Assembly (NCBI RefSeq): GCF_031202265.1
Contig: NZ_CP100604.1
Span: forward strand, 186,001 to 250,000
Direction: 5' to 3'
Length of the DNA stretch: 64,000 bases
Source of the DNA: Bradyrhizobium sp. Ash2021
GTDB lineage: Bacteria > Pseudomonadota > Alphaproteobacteria > Rhizobiales > Xanthobacteraceae
Under the pieces are notes generated by a model that saw nothing but the letters and a program-made list of their open reading frames with translations, made no database searches and had not been told where the DNA came from. This document shows positions 37,691-45,186 of the stretch, in pieces. The position numbers and the translations under genes were made by a program. Every line of letters starts with the position of its first letter. Position 1 is the first letter of the stretch.

Positions 37691-38013
37691 AGCGACCGCC
37701 GAACGTGCATAGGGGAACGACTTCCCGCGATCTCGCCGACCATGGCGTTGGCTATAGTGCATCCGGCGAAAGTGAATTTTCTCGCCGCGCTGCATCCGTG
37801 CCGAACGTCAAGATGCCCTCGTATGCTGTATCGAAACCAAAACTAAGAGGCCCACTGTCGCGGCCTGAAGTGATCGCCGAGAATGAACGTGAACTCCTGA
37901 AACTTCGCGACCGCATCCGGCTCGCAACCGATCCCGCGAAATTGGCGAAGCTGAAAAAGAATTTGAATATCAAGATGAGCTTCGTTGAGAAGCTAAGAGC
38001 GGAGCTAGGCTAA
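37687..38013 (+). CDS. Small element protein, helical C-terminus
   Basis: 108 aa from the ATG at 37687, coupled to the previous gene through ATGA. The C-terminal half is a predicted coiled coil: SRPEVIAENERELLKLRDRI, then TDPAKLAKLKKNLNIKMSFV. No family recognised. Confidence 0.55.
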   Translation: MKRPPNVHRGTTSRDLADHGVGYSASGESEFSRRAASVPNVKMPSYAVSKPKLRGPLSRPEVIAENERELLKLRDRIRLATDPAKLAKLKKNLNIKMSFVEKLRAELG

Positions 38014-38014
38014 C

Positions 38015-38380
38015 ATGCCGAACGGGACGGTTTTATTTTGGAAGACGTACACTGACAGCCAACGAGGTTTTGGTTTCATCGCTTGTGATGACACGCCGGA
38101 CAAGCGCGAGACTAACGTGTGGTTTGGTCCGAAATCGCTCGGCGGCCTGACGGTTCGCTCAGGCGACCGTGTCGAGTTCGATGTTGGCAACTATCGCCCC
38201 GGTAAAGGTCCGTCTGCCTCGCATGTGAGGCTTTGTGAAGTGGAGAGAAACAATGTCGACAAAGATGAGACACGCAAGACAGGACCGACGAAAAATTGGA
38301 ACCCGTACAGTAGTCCGAGATCACGCGGGAAAGCCGAGCGTGAATACATCGAAACCCTTCCCGGGGCCGACGATTATTGA
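38015..38380 (+). CDS. Cold-shock-domain protein
   Basis: 121 aa; the ATG at 38015 is next to the previous stop. The N-terminal 70 residues fit a cold-shock (OB-fold) domain: GTVLFWKTYTDSQRGFGFIA has the RNP1-like GFGFI, TNVWFGPKSLGG replaces the usual DVFVH motif, then SGDRVEFDVG and GPSASHVRL. The C-terminal tail is charged and probably disordered. Likely single-strand nucleic-acid binding. The RNP2 replacement (VWFG) departs from typical CspA-type proteins. Confidence 0.7.
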   Translation: MPNGTVLFWKTYTDSQRGFGFIACDDTPDKRETNVWFGPKSLGGLTVRSGDRVEFDVGNYRPGKGPSASHVRLCEVERNNVDKDETRKTGPTKNWNPYSSPRSRGKAEREYIETLPGADDY

Positions 38381-38459
38381 TCCGCAGAACGGGCGCGGTC
38401 TCAACAAAAATAATGGCGGCTCGGCGCCCGGTGCCAGCGGCCCCGTCACGCGCGCATAA
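38253..38459 (+). CDS. Possible small protein overlapping the cold-shock gene
   Basis: 68 aa from the ATG at 38253 with GGAGAG upstream, overlapping the 3' end of the cold-shock gene by 128 bp in another frame. Sequence is basic then Gly/Pro/Asn-rich (SVNTSKPFPGPTIIDPQNGR). No family recognised; it may be a chance frame, but it ends just before the next ribosome site. Confidence 0.3.
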   Translation: MSTKMRHARQDRRKIGTRTVVRDHAGKPSVNTSKPFPGPTIIDPQNGRGLNKNNGGSAPGASGPVTRA

Positions 38460-38497
38460 AATCCACTCGCAAACGCAAACATAGCAAAGGAGTTCAC

Positions 38498-38758
38498 ATG
38501 GCAGACGAATTTGTTGGATCACATGAGAAGAGCCGCGCGGGCTACGGCACGAACGGCGACCCGACCCCGTCGAGCGTTCCACTCGGAAAGCAACCGAAGC
38601 TAGTCGAGCCGAAAGTCGCACCTCCGGCGGCAAGTGCCGATCCCGGAGAATGGCAGACGCGCAACGTATCGGCGAAGCCCATCGCGACGGCTCACGGAAT
38701 GCGAAATCCGAACGATCATCCGGCGCAAATCGCGCGGGCGATCTCGCGGAAGAAGTAA
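38498..38758 (+). CDS. Small element protein, unknown
   Basis: 86 aa with a good ribosome site (AAAGGAG) before the ATG at 38498. Polar and Pro-rich (MADEFVGSHEKSRAGYGTNG, then SVPLGKQPKLVEPKVAPPAA); likely disordered. No family recognised. Confidence 0.55.
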   Translation: MADEFVGSHEKSRAGYGTNGDPTPSSVPLGKQPKLVEPKVAPPAASADPGEWQTRNVSAKPIATAHGMRNPNDHPAQIARAISRKK

Positions 38759-38898
38759 TACCCGATTGGTCGCGCGTTTGACGGCGCGCGACCGAGCCGT
38801 AGGGCTACGCCCTGCGGTACAGCGCCGCGCTGATTTCTCCGTTTGGTCATGGGGTGGTCAGCGCGGCGCACTCATCCTCAAATCAGGAGGTCCCCAAC

Positions 38899-39186
38899 AT
38901 GACGCTACAGCTTCACAACCATTTCGGAGTTTTAGACCTTTCGGTTATCGATCCCAAGGCCGTTTCCGAATTGGACGATCAACAGCAGGCCCTGTTAGCT
39001 TCGTTGATTTCTGCCGTGCAAAATCGAGAGGCCGCGCAAGCGCGCTATGCGAAGGCCATCAAAACACTTCAGGACGCGACCGCCGAGCAAATCGCAGCGA
39101 TGGAAGCTCATATCACCGCGAACCCGCCGCAGACTGCAATCGAAGCCCTGCGCGCCGCGCAAGCTGCTTACAACGCATCACACTAA
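38899..39186 (+). CDS. Small helical element protein
   Basis: 95 aa from the ATG at 38899 with AGGAGG upstream. After MTLQLHNHFGVLDLSVIDPK comes a long helical coiled-coil-like part (LDDQQQALLASLISAVQNRE, AAQARYAKAIKTLQDATAEQ). No family recognised. Confidence 0.6.
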   Translation: MTLQLHNHFGVLDLSVIDPKAVSELDDQQQALLASLISAVQNREAAQARYAKAIKTLQDATAEQIAAMEAHITANPPQTAIEALRAAQAAYNASH

Positions 39187-39197
39187 CGAGGTCCCCC

Positions 39198-39695
39198 ATG
39201 GCTCACGAACACGAAGACCAGCCGACGGAATACGTCGGGCGCGATCAGACGATGAAGGCCGACCCCAAGGGCGCACCTAAGCGCGTCGCGGTCTACACTC
39301 CGCCAGCCAAAGGCGAGGCGCATCCAAAAATCGCGCGGCTCGGTCCTGCTCTTCGTCTCGACAATGCCGAAGCTGATCTCACCGCCGCGCAATTGGAATT
39401 GAACGCCGCGGTCAACCATCTTCGATCCTGCGAATTGATCGAGGCCGCGGCTTTGACGGCATTGATCGCGGTCATGCCGCGCCCAAGTCAGGATGAAGTC
39501 TATCGGGCGCACATTGCCAAAGAGCAGGCCGCAAAAATGGCTCGCGTCGCACAGGGCCTCCCGGCCGTTGAGCCTCCGAAACCGTCTCACGGTCGGAGCG
39601 CCGTCGATATCGCCGCGGCTCAGCGCCCGCGTACATCGCAGGCAATGCCGACAGGGACGACGCTTCGAAGCCCGATATCTCGCCGGATTGTCTGA
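39198..39695 (+). CDS. Element protein, unknown, helical middle
   Basis: 165 aa from the ATG at 39198 (ACGAGGT upstream); the frame is open further upstream but that runs through the previous gene. N-terminus polar (MAHEHEDQPTEYVGRDQTMK), middle helical (DNAEADLTAAQLELNAAVNH, LRSCELIEAAALTALIAV), C-terminus Pro/Arg-rich. No family recognised. Confidence 0.6.
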   Translation: MAHEHEDQPTEYVGRDQTMKADPKGAPKRVAVYTPPAKGEAHPKIARLGPALRLDNAEADLTAAQLELNAAVNHLRSCELIEAAALTALIAVMPRPSQDEVYRAHIAKEQAAKMARVAQGLPAVEPPKPSHGRSAVDIAAAQRPRTSQAMPTGTTLRSPISRRIV

Positions 39696-39698
39696 TCC

Positions 39699-40073
39699 AT
39701 GGCGCGTCCGGTTGACCCAGTGAGAGAAGAAGCAAGGCAACTGCATCTTACGCGTTACATCTCCGCGCGCCCGTGTCCGCATGGTCATGTCGGCGAGCGC
39801 TTCACGGTCTCAACGGGCTGTTGTAGGTGCGGCGACATCGCACGTGCGGAACGACTGGGTAAGCCATCACAGCCGCGTCCGGTTAAGGTGCCGAAGCCAA
39901 TCGCAGAGCCGATCCCGTCTTCCCCGTCTTCGGGGCGGTTCAATAATCCCGCGCTCGCTCGCGCACTGACTGATTATCATCTCAGCGCCGAGGCCCGGCA
40001 GCGGTCGCGATATCTCGATCAGATCGTGCGAGGCATCACCGCGTCTGGAAAGGTCCCCCATGTTGAAGAATGA
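39699..40073 (+). CDS. Zinc-ribbon-like small protein
   Basis: 124 aa, ATG at 39699. PCPHGHVGERFTVSTGCCRC carries a CxxGH...R...C.xC pattern like the zinc site of phage recombination endonuclease VII/HNH-type small proteins, but the catalytic half is not evident. Pro-rich linker follows, then a basic helix. Its 3' end overlaps the start of the terminase-like gene by 14 bp. Confidence 0.5.
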   Translation: MARPVDPVREEARQLHLTRYISARPCPHGHVGERFTVSTGCCRCGDIARAERLGKPSQPRPVKVPKPIAEPIPSSPSSGRFNNPALARALTDYHLSAEARQRSRYLDQIVRGITASGKVPHVEE

Positions 40074-40923
40074 TCCCGAGTTCCTGATCCAAATTTTGGA
40101 CGATTATTCGAGTGGCGCAACGCACAGTCTCGAAATGCTCGCGAAGCGCAACGGCATCTCCGTTCGAACTATCTTCATGTGGGCAAGAGATAAGTCGCTA
40201 GTACTGGATTACATGGGCCGCCAGAACATCACCTTCGGACAGGCCATGGCTATAGCGCGCAACGTCGCGAAGGCCATCATAGTTTCCCGAACGCTAGAAA
40301 GCTATGTGGCCGAGGGCCGCCGCTGTGAGGTCTGGCATCATGGCCGTCCCCAATTCGAAGAGGATGAGAGCCTAGTCGCGCTCGGGGAAGAGTTCGTCCG
40401 CGACGTGCTCGGGCTGCCCGATATGTTCAAGCGCGATCTCAACGGAAACCGAATTATTGCAACCCGCGTCGAGTATGCTCCGGCCCAGTTGATCGAAAAA
40501 TATGCTGCATCCAACTTGCCTGCGGTATACGGCAACAAATCCGAAGTGACGATGAAGGGCCAAGTATCGTTGGGGGTAACAACCATCGGGCAGCGTGCGC
40601 CGCTCCCGCTGGAGGTTCAAGCGATGCAGCGCGGCGAGATCACGGATACTGTGAAGGTTGCCCAGCTTGCGCCAACCACGGACACTCCAGCACAGTATGA
40701 GCCCACCACGGACACTCCAGAACAGTATGAGCCCGAGCCCGATGTCGAGACGGTGCCAGAGCCCGTGCAGATCATCCGCGACATCCCGCCGAAAGATTTC
40801 ATCGCACCGCCGACGCGACCTGTCGGCGTTGCCGAAGTCCCTTTGCGAGAACCGAGGAACGCGATGGAGAAAGACCTGTTTCAGCGTTTAGCGGCTGCCC
40901 GAGAGAAGGCATCCCAATCATGA
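40060..40923 (+). CDS. Terminase-small-subunit-like HTH protein
   Basis: 287 aa. An N-terminal helix-turn-helix (SLEMLAKRNGISVRTIFMWA) is followed by a helical domain and YAPAQLIEKYAASNLPAVYG with NKSEVTMKGQVSLGV, the arrangement seen in phage small terminases (WLxxklxPkxYGdkvt). The C-terminal part is acidic, Pro-rich and contains two copies of a 10-residue repeat (TTDTPxQYEP). No large terminase gene is present in the element. It could also be a DNA-binding regulator. ATG at 40060; stop overlaps the next start as ATGA. Confidence 0.5.
   Translation: MLKNDPEFLIQILDDYSSGATHSLEMLAKRNGISVRTIFMWARDKSLVLDYMGRQNITFGQAMAIARNVAKAIIVSRTLESYVAEGRRCEVWHHGRPQFEEDESLVALGEEFVRDVLGLPDMFKRDLNGNRIIATRVEYAPAQLIEKYAASNLPAVYGNKSEVTMKGQVSLGVTTIGQRAPLPLEVQAMQRGEITDTVKVAQLAPTTDTPAQYEPTTDTPEQYEPEPDVETVPEPVQIIRDIPPKDFIAPPTRPVGVAEVPLREPRNAMEKDLFQRLAAAREKASQS
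40672..40731 (+). repeat. 30-bp tandem repeat, two copies, in frame
   Basis: CACGGACACTCCAG followed by CACAGTATGAGCC occurs twice with two or three differences, encoding the repeated TTDTPxQYEP segment of the terminase-like protein. Confidence 0.9.
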
Positions 40924-41192
40924 GCGGCGACTTTGACGATGATGATGGCTTCGACGTTTTCGCGAGCGGCGATGAAGCGTCGCAGGAAGATCGGCCGCTC
41001 GGGTTGGTCGTGCCGCATCGCGCGCGAGTGATACTCGACGCGAAGGGCGCGATCATCTGGGAAGAAAATTCGGAGAACGAACGGGCTTTTAGAGCCGCTG
41101 GGCGCCCCCGGATACTTTTCGAGGAGGAGGACCCGGGAGAAATGGACCCGGCAGCCGTAGGGCTCGGCAGCCGTAGGGCTGGGCAGCCGTAG
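40920..41192 (+). CDS. Small acidic element protein
   Basis: 90 aa, coupled to the previous gene by ATGA. Starts MSGDFDDDDGFDVFASGDEA; middle APHRARVILDAKG-like segment (VPHRARVILDAKGAIIWEEN). No family recognised. Its stop lies inside the third copy of a 16-bp tandem repeat, so the reading-frame end depends on repeat number. Confidence 0.55.
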   Translation: MSGDFDDDDGFDVFASGDEASQEDRPLGLVVPHRARVILDAKGAIIWEENSENERAFRAAGRPRILFEEEDPGEMDPAAVGLGSRRAGQP

Positions 41193-41214
41193 GGCTCGGC
41201 AGCCGCTGGGCTGG
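41151..41214 (+). repeat. 16-bp tandem repeat, four copies, spanning a stop codon
   Basis: Four units of GCAGCCGTAGGGCTSG in a row; the last has CTG for GTA. The period is not a multiple of three, so gain or loss of a copy would change the C-terminus of the gene ending at 41192. Confidence 0.95.
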
Positions 41215-41574
41215 GCGCATTATTCCGCGGTGACCGCTAGGCGGGGACCTCGGGCAGGCAAGGCCTACCAGCGGCCCTTAAAATGGCTTCTGGGCGGGAA
41301 TACTTAGATTTGGTGGCAACCGCCTCGGCGAGGCCCAATGGCTTGTGGAACAATTAGGTATCAAATCGGTACTATTGTCTGGTATAATTGTCTCGGATCG
41401 GCCCTAAATACTTGCATACGCTACATAATTTAAAAGCAACCATTTGCTGAGAACCGCCGTTGAACCATCGGAACCGCGAGCAATCCCGCTCCGGCTCCGC
41501 CCAAAAGATAACGGGCCGCCCCGACCAAAAGGCAGCCCGTCTATTTTTGGCTTCGCCATCCCGGCAAGGATGCG
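41215..41574. promoter_or_regulatory. Gap with a possible promoter and terminator
   Basis: About 360 bp without a gene. TATAAT at 41383-41388 is a consensus -10 but its -35 is poor. Near the right end ACGGGCCGCC (41511-41520) pairs with GGCAGCCCGT (41531-41540) and is followed by CTATTTTTGG, a plausible terminator for the small-gene run. Confidence 0.5.
41511..41548 (+). terminator. Probable terminator of the small-gene run
   Basis: Ten-base stem ACGGGCCGCC/GGCAGCCCGT with one mismatch, loop CCGACCAAAA, then a T run (TATTTTT). Confidence 0.6.
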
Positions 41575-41871
41575 ATGACCGTGACCAGCCGTGAAGGGCA
41601 GCTAGTGACCGACAATTCCCACAATCTCCCGAAATTTTCAAGGGCACTTGGTGCCGAACTCGCTCTGATAAAAATCATTGAGCGTGATCGCATTGTGCTG
41701 GCCGAGCGCGAGGCCGCCGAAGAAACCATCTGGCACGATGAGGCCCGCGAGAAGATGCGCGAGCGCGCACTCGCGCGTGAGGCCGCCAGACGCAAACTCA
41801 AAAACTCAAACCATGCCGCTGTCCCCGGCTCATCCCGGAGAACCGACCATGACCCAACGCAACACCGATGA
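41575..41871 (+). CDS. Small helical element protein
   Basis: 98 aa, ATG at 41575 with a weak AAGGA box. Strongly helical and charged (IKIIERDRIVLAEREAAEET, then HDEAREKMRERALAREAARR); probably a coiled coil. Overlaps the next gene by 23 bp. No family recognised. Confidence 0.5.
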   Translation: MTVTSREGQLVTDNSHNLPKFSRALGAELALIKIIERDRIVLAEREAAEETIWHDEAREKMRERALAREAARRKLKNSNHAAVPGSSRRTDHDPTQHR

Positions 41872-42079
41872 CGACCTACTACTCGCCGACCGAAAGATGG
41901 CAGCAGTGAAAGCACTAATCGAAGAGGCCGACGATCTCTTCGTCTTCCTTTGCGAGATCGAAGGCGGCGACGCCGAGGTCGAGCGAACCGCCGCTCGTGC
42001 CGAGGTTTTCCATTGGGTCATGGCACTGCCGAAATTCTCGCGCGCCGCACGCAAGCGGCTCTTCGAAGAGACAGGATAA
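41849..42079 (+). CDS. Small acidic element protein
   Basis: 76 aa from the ATG at 41849 with CCCGGAG upstream. MTQRNTDDDLLLADRKMAAV, then KALIEEADDLFVFLCEIEGG. No family recognised. It lies in front of the duplicated operator-like repeat that precedes the primase gene. Confidence 0.55.
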   Translation: MTQRNTDDDLLLADRKMAAVKALIEEADDLFVFLCEIEGGDAEVERTAARAEVFHWVMALPKFSRAARKRLFEETG

Positions 42080-42089
42080 TACGGGAGAG

Positions 42090-42176
42090 TCAAAACGATA
42101 TCGGCCCTCCCGCGGTGACGCCGGATGATCCCGACTATCCGGGAGAAACGAAAAGTTCAAAACGATATCGGCCCTC
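42090..42176 (+). promoter_or_regulatory. Duplicated 20-bp motif upstream of the primase gene
   Basis: TCAAAACGATATCGGCCCTC occurs at 42090-42109 and again at 42157-42176, 67 bp apart. Each copy contains the palindrome CGATATCG and each is followed by SCGCGGTG. The arrangement looks like a pair of operators or initiator-binding sites. Confidence 0.6.
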
Positions 42177-42246
42177 GCGCGGTGCGATTGTTGTGGCGGA
42201 TGAGACGCGAGGCGTGAGATAATAGAGCCAACGACAAAACGCAAAA

Positions 42247-42270
42247 CGCCCCGACCGTTAGGTCGAGGCG
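42247..42270 (+). terminator. Hairpin before the primase gene
   Basis: CGCCCCGACC pairs with GGTCGAGGCG around GTTA (one mismatch). Only CTTGGG follows, so it is a leader hairpin or weak terminator rather than a strong intrinsic terminator. Confidence 0.45.
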
Positions 42271-42316
42271 CTTGGGAACGTCGGGGTTCACGGCCCCTAA
42301 TTCGGAAGGAAGTAAC

Positions 42317-44632
42317 ATGACAGATAATAGCCGTCGCGACGAAAAGTTCAAGCCCCTTGATGGTGCCAGCAGTTTAGCAGTCGCGCTCGCGTATCTCCGG
42401 AGCCATCCGACGCGGTACATTTTCCCGATCAAGGCCGGGGCGAAGTTTCCGCCGCTCGTGCAGGATAATCTCGCGACCAATGCGAGCAACGACCCCGAGC
42501 AGATCACGAAACAGTCGAAGAAGTTTCCCGGATGTAATTGGGGCGTAGCCCACAAGAAGTCCCGCTTGATGGTTGTCGATGTTGACACGAACGCGGCGAA
42601 GGGCAAGCAGGGTCAACAGACGTTCGACGCAATCGCGCTCGCATACGACTGGCCGGAGACCGAACGCACGGAGACGCCCAGCGGCGGTTTCCATCTCGTC
42701 TACGAAGGCGAGCACATCATGGCGCTCGGCGAGAACGGCATCGGCAAGGACATCGATAGTCCGAACTACACGGTGATCCCGGGCTGCACGTTCAAGGACG
42801 GCACGAGCTACACCGGCAACGGCGCCGACGCGGTCGCCTGTCCGTCGTGGATTTACGAGATCATCAAGGACAGCAAGAGCAAAGCGCGGATCACGGACGC
42901 CGCGGATGTCGTGGTCGATTACGACAAGCCCGAGAACATCGCAGCGGCCATCGACTTTTTGCAGAACGACGCCGAGCCCGCCATCGAAGGCAGCGGCGGA
43001 GATTTCAACACGCTCAAGACCGCGATGTTTCTCAAAGACCTTGCGATCTCGCCGACGCTCGCGGTCGATCTCTTGAACGACTACTACAACCCGCGCTGCG
43101 AACCACCGTGGGAACGCGATGGTCTCGAAAAGAAAATCGCCAATGCCTACGCCTATTCGTCACTAAGCAAGGTTGGCGGCAAGACAGCCGAGGCGGATTT
43201 CAGCGACGAGCCGCCGGAGCCGCCGGTCGAGCCGATGGGCGACCCGAAGAAGATCGCAAAGCAAAAGGCCGACCGCGAGAAGCGGAAAGCGGAGAAGGCG
43301 ACACGTGGAAAGAAGCGCGCATGGGATACGCAATGCGCGATCATCGTGAAGCCGCCCGCGTTCGTTGATATCAGGCGCCGCAACCTTCTCAACAAAGCGT
43401 CATTTGATAACCGCTTCGGCGGCATCGGAGGCGAAGACGCGCACTGCAAGGCCGTTCGTTCGAAGTGGATCGCGCGCTATCATGGCGTTGGTTTCAAGCC
43501 TGTCGATGTTCGGTCGTTCAAGGTCGATGGCCAGTCCGTCTTCAATCTATTCAAGCCGCACAAAATCGAAGAGATGGACGGTCCGCCCCTAATCATCATT
43601 GAGCATCTTCGATATCTCATCCCCGACGTGGCATCGCGCCAGCACTTCGTCAATTGGCTGGCGTGGCTGGTACAGAACCCGGATAAGAAGTTGATGCACG
43701 CGGCCTTGCTGCTCGGCAAGAAGGGCACGGGTAAATCAGTCATCGGCGAGTTGATGAAGGTTATCCTCGGCGCGCACAATTGCTCAGAGCCGTCACGCAA
43801 GCGCGTTGCATCCGAGTTCAATGGATGGCTGGCGAACAAGCAGCTAGTGATTATCCACGAGCTTCGCGAGAAAGGCGCACGCGGGCTCTATGATGAACTC
43901 AAAGAGTACATCACGCAGGGCACGACCTCGATTAATCTCAAGGGCATCGAAGCTCATGAGGTCGATAATTTCGCCGCGTTCCTGACGATCACGAACCACG
44001 ATGACGCAATCCCGATTGACGACAACGAACGCCGATATCTCGTGATCCGCTGTGCCGATGATCCGCGGTTCGGCAAGGGAACGACAGCGTCCACCGCATA
44101 CTATGACCAGTTGTTCGGCTGCATCGGCACATCCGATGAGCCGGGCGACGAAGCTCGCAAGTTTTTGCGCTTCCTGCGCGCTCGCGACATCAAGGGATAT
44201 AACGGACAAGGCCCCGCGCCGGAGACTGAAGCCAAAGCTGACATGGTGGAGGCCGGGCAAGACAGCGTGCAGCGTTTTGTCCGTGATAGGCTGGAGGCAA
44301 ACGAGTGGCCGCTCGGCGCATCGATCATCAGCCCGCAAGACGTGCTCAATGAGTTGCCCTTCGAGGTCGAGAAGCATCTCCGCACGCAAAAGCATATTGA
44401 GGCCGCGCTCCGCGAGTTCGGCGCGAAGCCGCTGAATGACCTCGGGCCGCTGCGAACGAAGACAGGCCGCAAGCGGCTTTGGGCTCGGGACGGATCGACC
44501 GTGAAACAGGTTTGCGCCGAGATGGGCCGCGCTGGAGCGATCAGGCTCTATGATCTCGCTGTCGCTGATCGGTCGGCGAGTGAAGAGCAGGCCGACGCCG
44601 ACGAAGCCCGGGCCGAACTCGCTGCGGAGTAA
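42317..44632 (+). CDS. Primase-polymerase / SF3-type helicase replication protein
   Basis: 771 aa from the ATG at 42317, preceded by GGAAGGAAG. The N-terminal part is an archaeo-eukaryotic primase (Prim-Pol): acidic D88-V-D90 in LMVVDVDTNA, SGGFHLVY (about 122-129) and GKDIDSPNYTVIPGCTF. The C-terminal part is a phage P4/D5-like helicase: Walker A GKKGTGKS (about 467-474), LVIIHELREKGARGLYDELK, ITNHDDAIPIDDNERRYLVI. Such fusions start and drive replication of plasmids, phages and satellites. The repeat-rich region directly downstream is the likely origin it acts on. Confidence 0.85.
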   Translation: MTDNSRRDEKFKPLDGASSLAVALAYLRSHPTRYIFPIKAGAKFPPLVQDNLATNASNDPEQITKQSKKFPGCNWGVAHKKSRLMVVDVDTNAAKGKQGQQTFDAIALAYDWPETERTETPSGGFHLVYEGEHIMALGENGIGKDIDSPNYTVIPGCTFKDGTSYTGNGADAVACPSWIYEIIKDSKSKARITDAADVVVDYDKPENIAAAIDFLQNDAEPAIEGSGGDFNTLKTAMFLKDLAISPTLAVDLLNDYYNPRCEPPWERDGLEKKIANAYAYSSLSKVGGKTAEADFSDEPPEPPVEPMGDPKKIAKQKADREKRKAEKATRGKKRAWDTQCAIIVKPPAFVDIRRRNLLNKASFDNRFGGIGGEDAHCKAVRSKWIARYHGVGFKPVDVRSFKVDGQSVFNLFKPHKIEEMDGPPLIIIEHLRYLIPDVASRQHFVNWLAWLVQNPDKKLMHAALLLGKKGTGKSVIGELMKVILGAHNCSEPSRKRVASEFNGWLANKQLVIIHELREKGARGLYDELKEYITQGTTSINLKGIEAHEVDNFAAFLTITNHDDAIPIDDNERRYLVIRCADDPRFGKGTTASTAYYDQLFGCIGTSDEPGDEARKFLRFLRARDIKGYNGQGPAPETEAKADMVEAGQDSVQRFVRDRLEANEWPLGASIISPQDVLNELPFEVEKHLRTQKHIEAALREFGAKPLNDLGPLRTKTGRKRLWARDGSTVKQVCAEMGRAGAIRLYDLAVADRSASEEQADADEARAELAAE

Positions 44633-44780
44633 AGCCCGGGCGAGTGCAGATGATGGTTTCGCCGCTCGCATAGTTGTCAGCGTGATGACGGCGCCCCGGC
44701 TCGGCGCGCTCGGGACCTACCCGGCGTCTTCTGCTCGGCGCGCTCGGGGGCGCCAATACGTGAGAGCCACGGGCGCGGTT

Positions 44781-45098
44781 TGGCACAGTGATGGCACGGT
44801 GCTTTTTGGGACTGTGCCAGCAAGAAAGCCCCATTCTATAAGGGTTTCTTGCACGTTTGGCACAGTGACACAGAACACAGTGAGTTTTCCACCTCCAATA
44901 CCGGTATTGCGTGGGTATACCCCCCCCCCAGATGCCTCCTACAGCCTTATAGATTCCGATATTCGAACCCTAAAAAGAGAGATTTACTGTGTCACTGTGC
45001 CAAAGACCTAAAAACCCCTTGCAATCATTGGCTTTTCGAGAGGTCGGCGCGTGGCACAGTCTCAAAAAGCACTGTGCCAGCGCCGTGCCACTGTGCCA
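44781..45098. repeat. TGGCACAGTG iteron-like family with a large inverted repeat
   Basis: TGGCACAGTG at 44781 and 44858, its reverse complement at 44993, 45070 and 45089, near copies at 44792, 44810 (inverted) and 45052. The cluster at 44781-44819 is the inverted counterpart of the cluster at 45052-45098 (both also share CTTTTTGRGACTGTGCCA), so the two flank a 230-bp loop as arms of a long inverted repeat. Confidence 0.85.
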
Positions 45099-45186
45099 GA
45101 AGGTGCAGGCTTTGCGCGCCCAGATCGGCAAAGATGCACTATAATGCAGGTCCTACCGGCGGATCGAGCGGCGCCGACCATTCGCT

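Noticed and set aside
41151..41214. CRISPR-like repeats
   Set aside because: The units are contiguous 16-mers without spacers and there are no cas genes in the window.
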